From Carallia brachiata (lineage: Eukaryota > Streptophyta > Magnoliopsida > Malpighiales > Rhizophoraceae): 64,000 nucleotides of DNA. The position numbers were made by a program, and so were the translations under genes. The notes under the pieces were generated by a model, which was given only the letters and a program-made list of their open reading frames with translations, made no database searches and was not told the origin of the DNA. Below, one piece after another: positions 21,421 through 32,540 of the stretch (positions are counted from its first letter, which is position 1; every line of letters starts with the position of its first letter). The stretch spans positions 3,713,250 to 3,777,249 of the forward strand of contig JADCRB010000016.1 in the NCBI GenBank assembly GCA_021464245.1, read 5' to 3'.

Positions 21421-21896
21421 TATGGCCCCAACTTGAAAGATTGGAGTAGAAGGTCTTCATAGGGATTTGACCCACTGCCTCCAACTTCTGTCAACGTTAA
21501 TAGTCAGCTTCTCTATTCAACGAGAGAGTCAGGTGAGAAATCTTGTTGCTGTGTGAGCTGTAAATTCTCAATTTCAATATTTGGTGTGTTTGGGGGCATG
21601 GAAACATGTCCATCTGCGAGCTTCTGGATCTGCGTACCTGGGTAAGGTAGTTGATACGGGTGATTGAGCAGTCATCTTTTTGTTGGTGGTGGTAGTCTTG
21701 CTCTTCTTTAGTGCCATTTACATGCCGGATTCCTACCCCACCTTTTTTTTTTCTTTTAGCCCCCGTAGTTGTATTGGTGTTGGCCATTTCATGGCTTATA
21801 GGCCATGAAATGGCTGTTATGCCACCAACCTTTTTTTTGTTTTTTTAAGGAGCAAAAAATGGGAGGAAGAGAGATCCCATTGAGCATGCTAAAAAT
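21421..21896 (-). mobile_element. Retroelement leader with hairpin and primer-binding site
   Basis: Leader on the minus strand: hairpin at 21782-21815 (GGCCATTTCATGGC/GGCCATGAAATGGC) and primer-binding-type site at about 21873-21891. Confidence 0.7.
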
Positions 21897-22734
21897 TGTA
21901 ATGGGGTCCATATGTTTCGAGACTGAAATAGTTAGACTGTGAAAAATACAAATACAAATTATAAGTGAATTTAAAATTTATGTGGGGTCTGTCTCTATGT
22001 GATCCTCTAATCCTTTTTGATATCGCCAAGGGCTGCATAGGCTTGATCTTGACAGATAGACATAAATTCCCACAACACGATCTTAAACTATAGGAAACAA
22101 ATTCTATTAAGGGTCGAGGCTTGATATCAAGGGGATACTGTAACTCTAGTGAGGGTCGTAGAGACTTGATCTTAATCGGATTGGCTCAATTCTAGTGAGG
22201 GCTGTATGGGCTTAATCTCAGGTGGGCTGGTTTGTCTCCATGGAGGGCCTGGGCTTGATCTCAGATGAATTGACTTTGCTGAGGGCCGTAGGAGGTTTAA
22301 TCTCAAATAGATATTTAATATTTTAATATTTTTGGTTTTTACTCTCGCAGATCCCAATCTGAGGCGACTGGAGAGCATATACCCAAAATATATATGGAAA
22401 TGAGTATACTAAATATTCTGGACTTTTACTCTGGAGTATCACTCTTAATGGGGTCTAGATAGTATACGCCCACGACACGAAAACATAGTAAAAGGGTCAT
22501 GGGATTTTGGTTTTTGCAATGTTTTGCAAGCTTTTCTTCGATTGATGATGCTACATGGCTCGACTCATTGCCTATTTATAGGCAATGAGTGACAAAAAGG
22601 GACAAGTACTGCTGCTATTGGTAGCCGACCCTTGAATTTGCACGCTCATTAAGTGGTCGGGCATTGAACTTGCATGCATGCATTAGGTGCTCGGCCATTG
22701 CATGGCCATCATGCATTTTTTTTTAGTGTTTATA
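21897..22734 (-). mobile_element. LTR (5' LTR of the WOX copy D element)
   Basis: About 838 bp, ends at GTTTATA (22734). U3 of a distinct subfamily, with CCTATTTATAGG at about 22570-22582 and repeated GGCCATTGCATGGCC motifs near 22690. Confidence 0.8.
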
Positions 22735-22850
22735 AATGACCCTGTTTCAATGCTCGAAACTTGCAGTTCCTTTACAAATACAATTAGGCTGAAAACAGTT
22801 AGGTTTCAAAAATGCAGATGCAAATTACAAGTGAAAAATAAAATAGAGAA
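22735..22850. mobile_element. Two LTR tips in inverted order
   Basis: About 40 bp of plus-strand LTR end (GCTCGAAACTTGCAGTTCCTTTACA), then about 70 bp of minus-strand LTR end: a very short tail-to-tail junction. Confidence 0.6.
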
Positions 22851-23000
22851 ACTACAGCTCACACAATAATAGAATCTCTCACCTGACTCTCTCGCTAAAT
22901 GGAGAAGTCGATCATCCTCCCCAATAGAAGTGGGGGTAGCGGGTCAAATACCTACCAAACCCCTCCACTCCAGTCTTCCAAGTTGGGGGCATGGTTCCAA
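22851..23000 (+). mobile_element. Leader fragment
   Basis: Plus-strand leader from CTACAGCTCACACA to the GTTGGGGGCATGGTTCC end. Confidence 0.65.
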
Positions 23001-23152
23001 ATCCAAGAAAAAAATTTTTCTTTCTTTTTCTTTCATCAATTAGCCGACTAATGACTTTTTTTGTTTACATGTTTACAAATGCCCTCACTTCAAAACTTGG
23101 ATCAAATCTCGTCCCAAAGTTGTACCTCACCAAGCCTTAAAGTGGGGGCATT
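23001..23152. mobile_element. LTR tip (minus) and 3' regions meeting head-on
   Basis: A minus-strand U3 tip ending GTTTACA at about 23077 runs through ~20 bp of minus 3' region into a plus 3' region with polypurine tract (AAAGTGGGGGCA, about 23140-23151). Confidence 0.6.
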
Positions 23153-23832
23153 TGTAAACATGTAAAAAATAAAAATCACTGGTCAGCTACCCAATAAAAG
23201 AAAAAGAAAGATAAAATATTTCTTTGGCTGGCCACCGGCCAAAGAAAGACAAAAAAAAGTTAGCAAAATGTTGGTGGCACAGTACCACACAGTACCTCTC
23301 AAGAGTCAATAAATCGATAGCAAAAACAAACACAACCAATCACAGTGAGAGAGGGAGCCAGGAAAGGAATAATATTAAGGGGCCAAAAGAATTTCCAAAA
23401 TTCCTCCCATATATTTTCGTATTTTGGGCGTATACTCTCTGGATGCCATTAAGTGCGATCTTTCAAAGTAAACGTCCAAAATATTTAATATACTCATTTC
23501 AAACATATTTTGGGTGTATGCTCTCAGTAGAATATAACTCCCCTCACTGGAGTTACGACATCCCCCGAAGATCAAGTTTTGGCCCCTCAGTAGAATTTAT
23601 TTCTTACAATTCAAGATCACGATGTAAAAATTTATCTCTTTTTTTCAATATCTAGCCTTCGTGGCCCTTGACAAAATCACAAAGGAGCATTAATCAGAGA
23701 ATCACACAGAGATTAACCCCACAAAAATTTTAAATTCATATATGTAATTTGTATCTGTATTTTCGAAGCCTATTGTATCTGTATTTTCGAAACCTATTGG
23801 TTCAGGCTTGAAACTTATGGTCCCTCTTTCTT
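23153..23832 (+). mobile_element. LTR with internal deletion
   Basis: It starts TGTAAACA. The central repeats are deleted at about 23525 (joins ATGCTCTC to CAGTAGAATA). A ~30 bp duplication (TGTATCTGTATTTTCGAA twice) lies near 23750-23790. It ends in GGTCCCTC without a leader. Confidence 0.75.
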
Positions 23833-24280
23833 GTGTATCTCCATATTTTTTATTAGAGAATTTACTCAAAAAAAGAGTAGAGGGACTAGCCCTCATCCCT
23901 CTTCAGAGAAAAATAAGAGTTCATGTGTGAATTCTGTGACTCGAGAATGGAGGAAATATATACACAATAAAATCACTTTTTTTTTTGGTGCAAAAGTCAA
24001 AAAGAGGATATGTTGGATCAGATGGGGGTCCCTTTATGCCTCTTTCTACCATAAGAGACAAACGAGGTGGCAGCTAACGCGTGTTGCAAAATTCAAGGCA
24101 ATGCCACAAATGTTGTTGCACTTTATCCTTGTCGGCCAGCCTCGCAGGGCTCGAGGCATAGCTCTAGGTCAATCAAGTCCTTGTTTAGTGGGCTGATGAT
24201 GTCGACACTACTGGAACTTTCCTACTGATTGACGTCGTTATGGTGTACTAGAAAGAGAGGCAGAGTTTCACTGGAGCAGT
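23833..24280 (-). pseudogene. WOX-like module C-terminal half, copy E' (minus)
   Basis: The minus strand carries the 3' region (23833-23985) and the C-terminal half of the WOX module. WUS-box block (SETLPLFLVHH) at about 24241-24270; EAR-like motif (LIDLELCLEP) at about 24149-24175; then a stop. The homeodomain part is missing because the sequence turns round at about 24280 into a plus copy, giving an inverted pair. Confidence 0.75.
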
Positions 24281-24900
24281 TCGCTCTAGCATTGAGAGCT
24301 GCTGGTTCTACAGCACAGCCTGTTTCAACCACTCCAACTGTTCCCATAATAGATCTTACCAGTATAACTTCATACTCAAATGAAGCAAGTCTTGCCACTG
24401 CAATGGTCCCTGAAGGCTATTTTAACCAAAGCTATAGCCTGTAGCAGTATGCCTATTGGTTTTGGAGTTCTTACTCCTTATTCTATAGAGCCTTAAGCTC
24501 CAACTAGGGGTTTATCCCATATGGGTACTTCAATCAAGGAAGAAACTTTACACTAGGAGAAAGCCACTCTGGCGAAACTTTGCCTCTTTTTCTAGTATGC
24601 CCTAGTAACGTCAACCAGCTGGAAAGTTCCAGTAGAGTCAACATCACCAGCCTGCCAAACGAGGAGAAAATTGACTTATAGCTACAACGTGGACCCCACG
24701 AGGTCGGCCGAAAAAATAAGGTACAACGATTTTTGTGGTACTACCTTGACAACATGCATTGGCCACTACCTCATTTGTCTCTTATAGCAAAAAGAGATGT
24801 AAAGGGACCCCACCTGATCCAGCATATCATCTTTTTGACTTTTGCACAAAAGAAGTCAAAAGCGTAGCTTTTATTACGTATATATTTCCTGCATTCTCAA
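24281..24900 (+). pseudogene. WOX-like module C-terminal two thirds, copy E (plus)
   Basis: Begins LRAAGSTAQPVSTTP, just after the expected homeodomain end. One continuous frame with few stops (TAG at about 24449 and 24508, TAG at about 24678) from about 24288 to 24860: VPIIDLTS, MVPEGYFNQSYSL, YAYWFWSSYSL, then WUS-box block GETLPLFLVCP (about 24571-24603) and a mutated EAR region (KIDL-stop-LQRGP, about 24667-24693). It continues KVQRFLWYYL and LIAKRDVKGP. The frame is open over far more than chance would allow for non-coding repeat DNA. Confidence 0.8.
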
Positions 24901-25510
24901 GTCACAGAATTCACTCCTCAGCTCTTCTTTCTCTCTAAAGAAAGAAGATGGCTAGTTTCTATATTTTCTTTTCCAGGAAATCCTTTAATTAAGAAACTGC
25001 AGACATAGAAGCTAGACGAAGAAAGAGTCAAGGAATCCTTGAATCTCAGCATCTGACGCCATCATGGTGGACGAAGTTCCAACCACTCTCTTTAGTTCAT
25101 ATCTATCATAGCGAGCTGCAAAGTTGTGATCATCCTCACCTGTTCTCAGATGCAATGATAGACGGGGAAGTTCCAACTACTCTCCTTACGTCGCGACATA
25201 TGGGAGATTCATCATTACAATCTGTTTCTCTGTGAGTTGGCCTTGTGGTTCCATGGTACTGGACCTTCTCCATGGGGAGGTTCATGTTCTTTGTCTACTA
25301 GATCATCCTCATATAAACCATTAAACTTCAATTTCTATAAAAGAAAGCCTTTGCGAGCTATGGAAGCTCAACATCAGTCGGGCTAATTGTAGCTAAAGAC
25401 TTCAACATACAATGTTCCTCAAGACGTCTCAAGTTTCAAGCTAGACTTCAAAAAATGGTTCGAATCGCGTCCTAAATTTCCGCCTCACCAAGCCTTGAAG
25501 TAGGGGCACT
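24901..25510 (+). mobile_element. Conserved 3' non-coding region with polypurine tract
   Basis: Same 3' region as after copies A and B, ending GAAGTAGGGGCACT at about 25497-25510. Confidence 0.7.
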
Positions 25511-26203
25511 TGTAAACATTAAAAAAAAAAACCAAAGATTCAAAAGTCTGTTGCTGACCCTTGAGAAAAGAAAAAAATTTTCAAACGGTCGGCAACCGAC
25601 TATTAAAAGAAAAAAAAATCCTGCACAGTACCTACCAAGAGCCTATAAATAGGTAGCATTATAAGCTTGTGAGGCATCCTAAAACAAACAGACAGACAGC
25701 TGAGAGACAAAGCTAGCGAAAACGTTTTCAAGGGGCCCAAAGTTTTAAAACTTTTCCTCCCATACGTTTTCATGTTTTGGGCATGTGCTCTCTAGACACT
25801 ATTAAGTGCAATCTTCTAGAGTAAAGGCTCAAAAAATTTAATATACTCATTTCGAAGCATATTTTGGGTGCATGCTCTCTACTCGCCACTAATTGGGATT
25901 TACAAGAGTAAAAAATCTAAAATATTAAAATATTAAACATTCGTCTGAAATTAAGCCCTTACGGCCTTCAGTGAAGCCAGTCTACCAAAATTATCGCCCT
26001 TAGTGGAGCTAAAACCAGTCCGAGTGGGATCAAGTCGAACCTTCAGTGGAGTCAAACAAGTCCACCTAAGATCATGCCTATATGGCCCTTGGAGAAATCA
26101 AGCCAATCAGACTGAGATCAAATCTCTATGACTCTCACTAGAGTTACGACATCCCCCTGAGATCAATCCTCAACCCTCAGTGGAATTTGTTTCCTATAGT
26201 TCC
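25511..26203 (+). mobile_element. LTR, 3' end lost at an inverted junction
   Basis: TGTAAACA at 25511; TATA box in GCCTATAAATAGGTAGC at about 25641. It ends in CCTATAGTTC and continues as a minus-strand LTR: the same tail-to-tail arrangement as at 8.9 kb. Confidence 0.8.
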
Positions 26204-27002
26204 ATTTCGAGCAAAAACAATTAGGCTTAGAAAGTACAAATACAAATTACAAGTGAAAATTTAAAATTTATGTGGGGTTGATCTCTATGTGATCCTCTGA
26301 TTAATGCTCCTTTTTTATGTCGTCAAGGGCTGCGTAGGCTTGATCTTGACAAAAAGAGATAAATTTCCAGAGAGTGATCTTGAACTATAGGAAATAAATT
26401 CCACTGAGGACCGAGTTTTGATATCAGGGGGATATCGTAACTCCGTTGAGGGTCGTAGAGACTTGATCTCAATCATATTGATTTGATTCTGGTGAGAGCC
26501 ATAGGGGATTAATCTCAGGTGGATTGCTTTGTCTCCACTGAGGGTCGGGGCTTGATCCCACTCAGACTAGTTTGGCTCCGCTGAGGGTCGTAGGGGATTG
26601 ATCTCAGATGGACTGGCTTTGCTGACGGCCAAGGCTTGATCTCAGACGAACTTATGTGGCATCGTTGAAAGCCATAAGGGCTTAATCTCAAACAGATGTT
26701 CAACATTTTAGTATTTTAGATTTTTGTCCTTACAGATCCCACTCAGTGGCAACCAGAGAGCATACACTCAAAATATGTTTGTAAATGAGTATATTAAATA
26801 TTTTGGACTTTTATTCTGAAAGATCGCACTTAATGGCATCCAAAGAGCATTCGTTCAAAATACAAAAACGTATGGGAGGAATTTTAGAAATTCTTTGGCC
26901 CCTTCGGTCAAAATACAAAATTCTTTTACAAATTTTTTTCTTTTTTTTTTTTTGGTCGGTCAGCTGACCAGTGACTCTTTTTTTTTTTTTTACATGTTTA
27001 CA
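26204..27002 (-). mobile_element. LTR (3' LTR of a minus element)
   Basis: Minus-strand LTR starting (sense) TGTAAAC at 27002; its own tip is lost at 26204. Confidence 0.8.
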
Positions 27003-27640
27003 AATGCTCCCACTTCAAGGCTTGGTGAGGCAGAACCTTGAGACGCAATTCAAACCAAGTTTTGAAGTCCTGCTTGAAACTTGAGACGTATGGAGGAACA
27101 TTAAATGTTGAAGTCTTTAGCTCTAATTAGCCTAGTTGATGTTGAACTTCCATAGCTTGCAAAGGCTTTTTTAATAGAAATTGAGGTTTCATGGTTTAGG
27201 CGAGGATGATCTAGTAGACAAAGAACTTGAACCTCCCCATGGAGAAGGTCCAGTACTATGGAACCACAAGGCCAACCTATAGAAAGACGGGCTATAGTGA
27301 TGATTCTCCCATATGTCGCGACGTAAGGAGAGTACTAGGAACTTGCCCGTCCGTCGCCGTATCTGAGAACAGGTGAGGATGATCACAACTTTGCGGCTCG
27401 CGGTGATAGATGTGAGCTCAAGAGAGTGGTTGGAACTTTATTGACCATAATGATGTCAGAGGCTGAGATTCGAGGGTTCCTTAACTCTTTCTTTGTCTAG
27501 CTTCAGTGTCTGTAGTTTCTTGATTAAAGGATTTCCTGGAAAGGAAAATACAGAAACTAGCCATCTTCGTTCTTTAGAGAGAAAAAAGAATTGAAGGGTG
27601 AGTTTTATGATTTGAGAATGCAAGAAATATATACATAGTA
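27003..27640 (-). mobile_element. Polypurine tract and 3' non-coding region
   Basis: Full-length 3' region on the minus strand, up to the GCATTCTCAAATC stretch that normally follows the WOX module. It then jumps to the A-rich tract: the WOX module, array and CCAAATC tract are deleted. Confidence 0.7.
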
Positions 27641-27724
27641 AAAGCTGCCTTTTTTTTTTTGTTTTTTTCGCTTTTTTTTAATTTCTTTTGGGCTTTTTTT
27701 TCTTTTCTGACTTTTTTTTTTAAT
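27641..27724 (-). repeat. A-rich homopurine tract
   Basis: T-rich on the plus strand; same position after pol as elsewhere. Confidence 0.75.
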
Positions 27725-27862
27725 CTACACATAACAATGCTTTAGAAATTTACCGCTGATTAGACCAGTTTGGATGCTCTCTTGGTCTAATAGCATGTAA
27801 GCGTTGTTGGTGTAGAGTTCTTGAACCAGGTATGGCCCGTCCCATTTGGAAATGAGCTTGTC
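27725..27862 (-). pseudogene. Integrase C-terminal remnant, open to its stop
   Basis: The minus strand reads DKLISKWDGPYLVQE, then LYTNNAYMLL, and ends SGKFLKHCYV-stop (TAG at 27725-27727). This matches the C-terminal end of plant Ty3/gypsy integrase (pattern KWEGPY..., Y.L, GKFLK.YY). It is the best evidence that the ancestor carried a full pol gene; the remaining pol is absent and leader sequence lies directly upstream. Confidence 0.78.
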
Positions 27863-28376
27863 GCTAGATTGTTGCTTTGATCAAGTTGGACGGGAATAGT
27901 GCCCCAAACTTGGAAGAATAGAATAGAAGGGCTTGGCAGGAATTTGACCTACTGCCCCCAACTTTTGTCGAGGTGGATAGTCAACTTCTCCATTCAGCGA
28001 GAAAGTTAGGTGGGAGATCTTGTTGCTGTGTCAACTGTAAATTTTCCATTTCAACATTTGATGTGTTTGGGGGCAAGGAACCATGTCCATCCATGAGTTT
28101 TTAGACCTGCGTATCTAGGTAGGGTAGTTGATGCAGGCGATTGAGCAGTCGTCTTTTTATTGGTGGAGGCGGTCTTACTCTCTCTTGCTGTAAGCGATGT
28201 GCCAGATTCTTGCTCCTCTTTTTTTTTTTTCTTTTTGCCCTTGGTGTTGTGCTGGTGTTGGCCATTTCATGGCCTAGGCCATAAAATGGCCACTATGCCA
28301 CCAATCTCTGCTTTCTTTTTTTTTTTAAAGGAGCAAAAAATGAGAGGCAAAAAGGTCCCACTGGGTGTGCAAAAAT
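27863..28376 (-). mobile_element. Retroelement leader with hairpin and primer-binding site
   Basis: Leader on the minus strand, shortened hairpin at about 28259-28290 (GGCCATTTCATGGCC/GGCCATAAAATGGCC) and primer-binding-type site at about 28354-28371. Confidence 0.7.
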
Positions 28377-29283
28377 TGTAAAGGGACCGTAACGTTTTGA
28401 TCTACTAATAGCTTTCAAAAATGCAGATACAAATTACAGATAGGAATTTAAATTTTTGTGTGGGGTCAATCTCTGTGTGATCATCTGATTAATGCTTCTT
28501 TGTGATTTCATCAAAGGCCACAAATGCTTGATCTTGACAAAAAGAGATAAATATCCACTTCGTGATCTTGAAGTGTAGGAAACAAATTCCACTGAGGGTC
28601 GAACCTTGATCTCAAGGGAATACCGTAACTCCACTGAGGGTCGTAGAGACTTGATCTCAATCAGATTGGCTTGATTCTAGTGAAGGCCATATAGGCTTGA
28701 TCTTAGATGGATTGATTTGACTCCACTGACGGCCAAGGCTTTATCCCACTCGGACTGATTTAGCTCCATTTAGGGCCATTAGGGCTAGATATCAAATAGA
28801 CTGACTCTACTTACAGCCGTAAGAGGCTTAATCCTAGACAGATATTAATATTTTAATATTTTAGGATTTTGACCTGGCAGATCCAATTTTGTGATAAACA
28901 GAGAGTATACACCCAAAATATGTTTAAAAATGAGTATATTAAATATTTTGGACTTTTACTATGGAAAATCGCACTTAATGTCATCCAAAGATTATACGCC
29001 CAAAATACGAAAATGTAAGGGAGGAATTTTAGAAATTCTTTTGGCTCCTTAATATTTTTCCTCTCCTGGCTCCCTCTCTTGATGTGAATGGCTATGTTTG
29101 TTTTTGCTACCTATTTATAGGCTCTTGAGAGGTACTGTCTGGTACTATGCCACCAACTTTTTACTTACTTCTTTTTGTTTTTTTCTCTTTCTTGGCTAGT
29201 GGCCGGCCAAAGAAAATTTTTTTCCTATTTTTTTCTTTGGTCGGTTAGCTGACCAATGACTTTTCTTTTTTTACATGTTTATA
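28377..29283 (-). mobile_element. LTR (5' LTR of the 26.2-29.3 kb element)
   Basis: About 907 bp with TGTAAA-type end at 28377 and GTTTATA at 29283. The U3 carries GGCCGGCCAAAG motifs and CTATTTATAGGC at about 29110. Confidence 0.8.
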
Positions 29284-29488
29284 AAGTCTTTGGCCGATGC
29301 TAGCCAAAGACCAATTTCTTTGGCAGGCCGCCAGCCTAAGAAAAGGAAGGTATTTATAAAAAAAGAAAAAAAAAAGAGGAAGTGGTTCGTTTACAAGCCT
29401 ATAAATAGGCCAAACACCAACAGACAATCATAGACAATCGAGAGAGGAAGCCAGTGAAACCAATTTTAAGTGGCGAAACGATTTCAAA
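29284..29488 (+). mobile_element. LTR U3 fragment
   Basis: Plus-strand U3 with CCTATAAATAGGCC at about 29399-29412; it stops after AAACGATTTCAAACT. Confidence 0.7.
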
Positions 29489-29650
29489 CTTTGGCTTTAT
29501 TTAGGCCTGTACATGTGCTTCAGAACTTTTTTTTTCGTTTTTTTCCCTTTTCTTTATTTTTTTTGCTTTTTTTTGAATTTTTTCCTTTTTCTAAAAATTT
29601 TCTGTATTTTTTATTTTTTTCTTTTGTTTTGAATTTTTTTTTTTGATTGT
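29489..29650 (-). repeat. CCAAATC tract end and A-rich tract
   Basis: Short residue of the CCAAATC tract, then the T-rich (minus A-rich) homopurine tract. Confidence 0.7.
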
Positions 29651-29790
29651 TTGTCTACACATAGAAATGCTTTAGAAATTTACTACTGATTGGGTTGGTT
29701 CAAAAGCATTTTCAACATGTAAGCATTGTTTGTGTAGGCTTCTTGAACTAGCTATGGCTAGTCCCATTTGGAGGTGAGCTTATTGCCGAG
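29651..29790 (-). pseudogene. Integrase C-terminal remnant with stops
   Basis: The minus strand reads KWD-stop-P-stop-LVQEAYTNNAYML, then diverges; two stops replace residues of the GPY motif. Same origin as at 27.7 kb. Confidence 0.65.
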
Positions 29791-30275
29791 TCGATGCTCT
29801 AGTCCCTCTACTGGTCTAGTTGAATAGGAACCGCGCCCCCAACTTGAAAGATTAGAGCAAAGGGCTTTGGTAGGGATTCGACTTGTTGCCCCAAACTTCT
29901 GTCGGGGTTAATAGTCGGCTTCTCCATTCGATGAGAGAGTCTGGTGAGAGATCTTGTTGCTGTATGGGCTGTAGATTCTCCATTTCAATATTTGATGTGT
30001 TTGGGGGCGAGGAATCATGTCCGTCCGCGAGCTTCTAGAACTGTGCACCCGGTAGGGTAGTTGATGTAAGTGATGGAGTAGTTGTGTTTTTGCCAGCGGT
30101 GGTAGTCTTTCTCTTCTTTAGTGCCACTTATAAGTCGGATTCCCACCACCCCTTTTTTTTCTTTTTGCTCTTATGGTTGTAGGCCATGAAATGGCCGCTA
30201 TGCCACCAACCTTTTTTTTTTTTTTAAGTAACAAAAGATGGGAAGCAGAGAAGTTCCACTGGGCATGCCAAAAAT
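29791..30275 (-). mobile_element. Retroelement leader
   Basis: Minus-strand leader; half of the hairpin is deleted near 30180. Primer-binding-type site at about 30253-30271. Confidence 0.7.
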
Positions 30276-31401
30276 TGTGAGGGACTGTAAGTTTCGAACC
30301 TAAAACAGTTAGGCTGTGAAAATACATATACAAATTACAAATGAGAATTTGAAATTTATGTAGGGTCGATCTTCGTGTGGATATTCCAATTAATGCTCCT
30401 GTGTGATGTCGTCAAGGGCCACAAAGGCTTTCTCCTAAACTGAAGAAATAAATTCCACTAAGGGCCGAGGCCTGATTGCAAGGGTATGCTATAACTCTAA
30501 TGAGGGTTGTAGAGACTTGATCTCAATCAGATTGGCTTTCGGTGAGGGCCGTATGGGCTTGATCTCAGATGGACTAGTTTGACTCCATTGAGGGCTGGGC
30601 CTTGATCCCACTCGGACTGGTTTAGCTCTGCTAAGGGCTGTAGGGGCTTGATCTCATCTAGACTGGCTCTATTGAGTGTCGTATGAGACCTAATCTGAAA
30701 CAGATATTTAATATTTTAATATTTTAGATTTTTACTCTCATAGATCCCAATCAATGGCGACCAAAAAGCATACACCCAAAATACACTTGGAAATGACTAT
30801 ATTAAATGTTTTGGGCTTTTGATTTGGAATATCTCCCTTAATGGTGTCTAGGGAGTTTGCGCCCAAAATATGAAAATATAGGGAGGAAACAGTTTCAAAA
30901 CTTTTGGCCCTTTGAAATTGTTTTCAGCTGCTTGCTCTCTCAGCTATCCGTGATTTTCTATTGGTGTTTGGCCCTCACCAGAATCAAGCCAATCTAAATG
31001 AGATCAAGTCTTTACAACCCTCACCGGAGTCACGACATCCCCCTGAGATTAAGCCTCGGCCCTCAATAAAATTTATTTTCTACAGTTCAAAATCACACAG
31101 TGAAAATTTATCTCTTTCAGTCAAGATCAAACCTACACAGCCCTTGACAACATCACAAAAGAGCATTAATCGAAGGATCACATAGAAATCGAGCCCACAT
31201 AAATTTTAAATTCTTACTCGTAATTTATATCTGTATTTTCGAAACCTAACTGTTGAGGCTCGAAACTTACAATCTCTCACAAGATTTTTTTTTCTTTCAG
31301 CGGTCAGTTGCCAACTGTTTGAAAATTTTTTTCTTTTTTCAAGGGTCGGTTGGGGTTGGCAATTGATCCTTGAATTCTTTTTTTTCTTTTTAATGCTTAC
31401 A
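30276..31401 (-). mobile_element. LTR interrupted by an inverted LTR piece
   Basis: Minus-strand LTR from 30276 to 30967, a plus-strand LTR tail at 30968-31288 (from CCCTCACCAGAATCAAGCC to CTCTCACA), then the minus U3 tip 31289-31401. The inverted piece replaces or interrupts the TATA-box part of U3. Confidence 0.75.
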
Positions 31402-31984
31402 AATGCCCCCACTTCAAGGCTTTGTGAGGAAGGACCTTGGGACCTGAGCCAAACTGAGTTTTGAAGTCCAGCTTGAAGTTTGAGACGACTTGAGGAACAT
31501 TGAATATTGAAGTCTTTAGCTCCAATTAGCCCAACGAATGTTGAGTTTCCACAACTCGCAAAGGATATTTTATGGAACTTGAAGTTTTATGGTTTAGGTG
31601 AGGATGATCCAGTAGACAAAGAACTTGAACCTCTCCTTAGAGAAGGTTCAGTACCATGTAACGACAATGCCAATGCACAGAGAGGTGGGCCGTAGTTATG
31701 ATTCCTCTATGTGTTATGACGTAAAGAGAATAGTTGGAACTTCTCCATTTGTCACCGTATTTGAGAACTCATGAGGATGATCACAACTTTTCTACACATT
31801 GTGATAGATGTGCACTAAGGAGAATAGTTAGAACTTTATCGACCATAAAGGCATCAGAGGCTGAGATTCAAAGGCTTTTAATGATCCCTCGATGAGAATG
31901 ACTCTTTCTTGTGTGTCTCCAAGTTTTTTTATCAAAAAACTTCCTAAAAAAGGGAGTACAAGAGCTAACCATCTTTTCTCTTTA
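31402..31984 (-). mobile_element. Polypurine tract and 3' non-coding region
   Basis: Minus-strand 3' region (CCCCCACTTC at about 31405), ending in the CTTTAGAGAGAAAG stretch where the orientation flips. Confidence 0.7.
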
Positions 31985-32540
31985 GAGAGAAAGAAAAGTC
32001 ATTTCAAGCTCTAGCTAGGGGTTCATCCCTTATGGGTACTTCAATCTAATAAGAAACTTCGCACCATGAGGGAGCCACTCTGGCGAAACTCTGCCTCTCT
32101 TTCCAGTACACCCTGGCGATGTCAATTAGCACGAAAGTTCCAGTAGTGTCGACATCACCAGCCCAACAAATGAGAACTTGATTAACTTAGAGCTATGCCT
32201 CGAGCCCCACGTGGTCGGTCGATAATAATAAGGTGCAACGACTTTTGGGGCACTGCCTTAACTTTTACAACATGCGTTGACCACCGTGTCGTTTGTCTCT
32301 TATAGCAGAAAGAGACATAAAGGGACCTCTATCTGATCCAGTGTATCCTCTTTTTGACTTTTGCACAAAAATAAACAGCTTTTGTTGTGTTTATATTCCT
32401 TGCATTCTTGAGTCATAGAACTCACACCTCAGCTCTTCTTTCTCTCTAAAGAGGGATGATGGCTAGTCCCTATATTCTCTTTTTCAGGAAATTCTCTAAT
32501 GAAAAAGCTAGAGATACATAAGAAAGAGTCGTTTTCTTTG
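31985..32540 (+). pseudogene. WOX-like module C-terminal half, copy F
   Basis: Plus-strand C-terminal part: GFIPYGYFN-like, then WUS-box block SGETLPLFPVHP at about 32082-32117, intact in sequence, then NLINLELCLEPH (EAR-like) at about 32175-32210 and stops at about 32217. The 3' region start follows (to 32540). Both ends are inverted junctions: a minus 3' region on the left and minus copy G on the right. Confidence 0.78.

Noticed and set aside
26515..26706. Frames with LRSSPYGPQ... or IKPTRPLTTSKRSINRR readings in many LTRs
   Set aside because: Translations of the GATCAAGCC repeats in the LTR; found in both strands of all LTRs with frequent stops and no domain.
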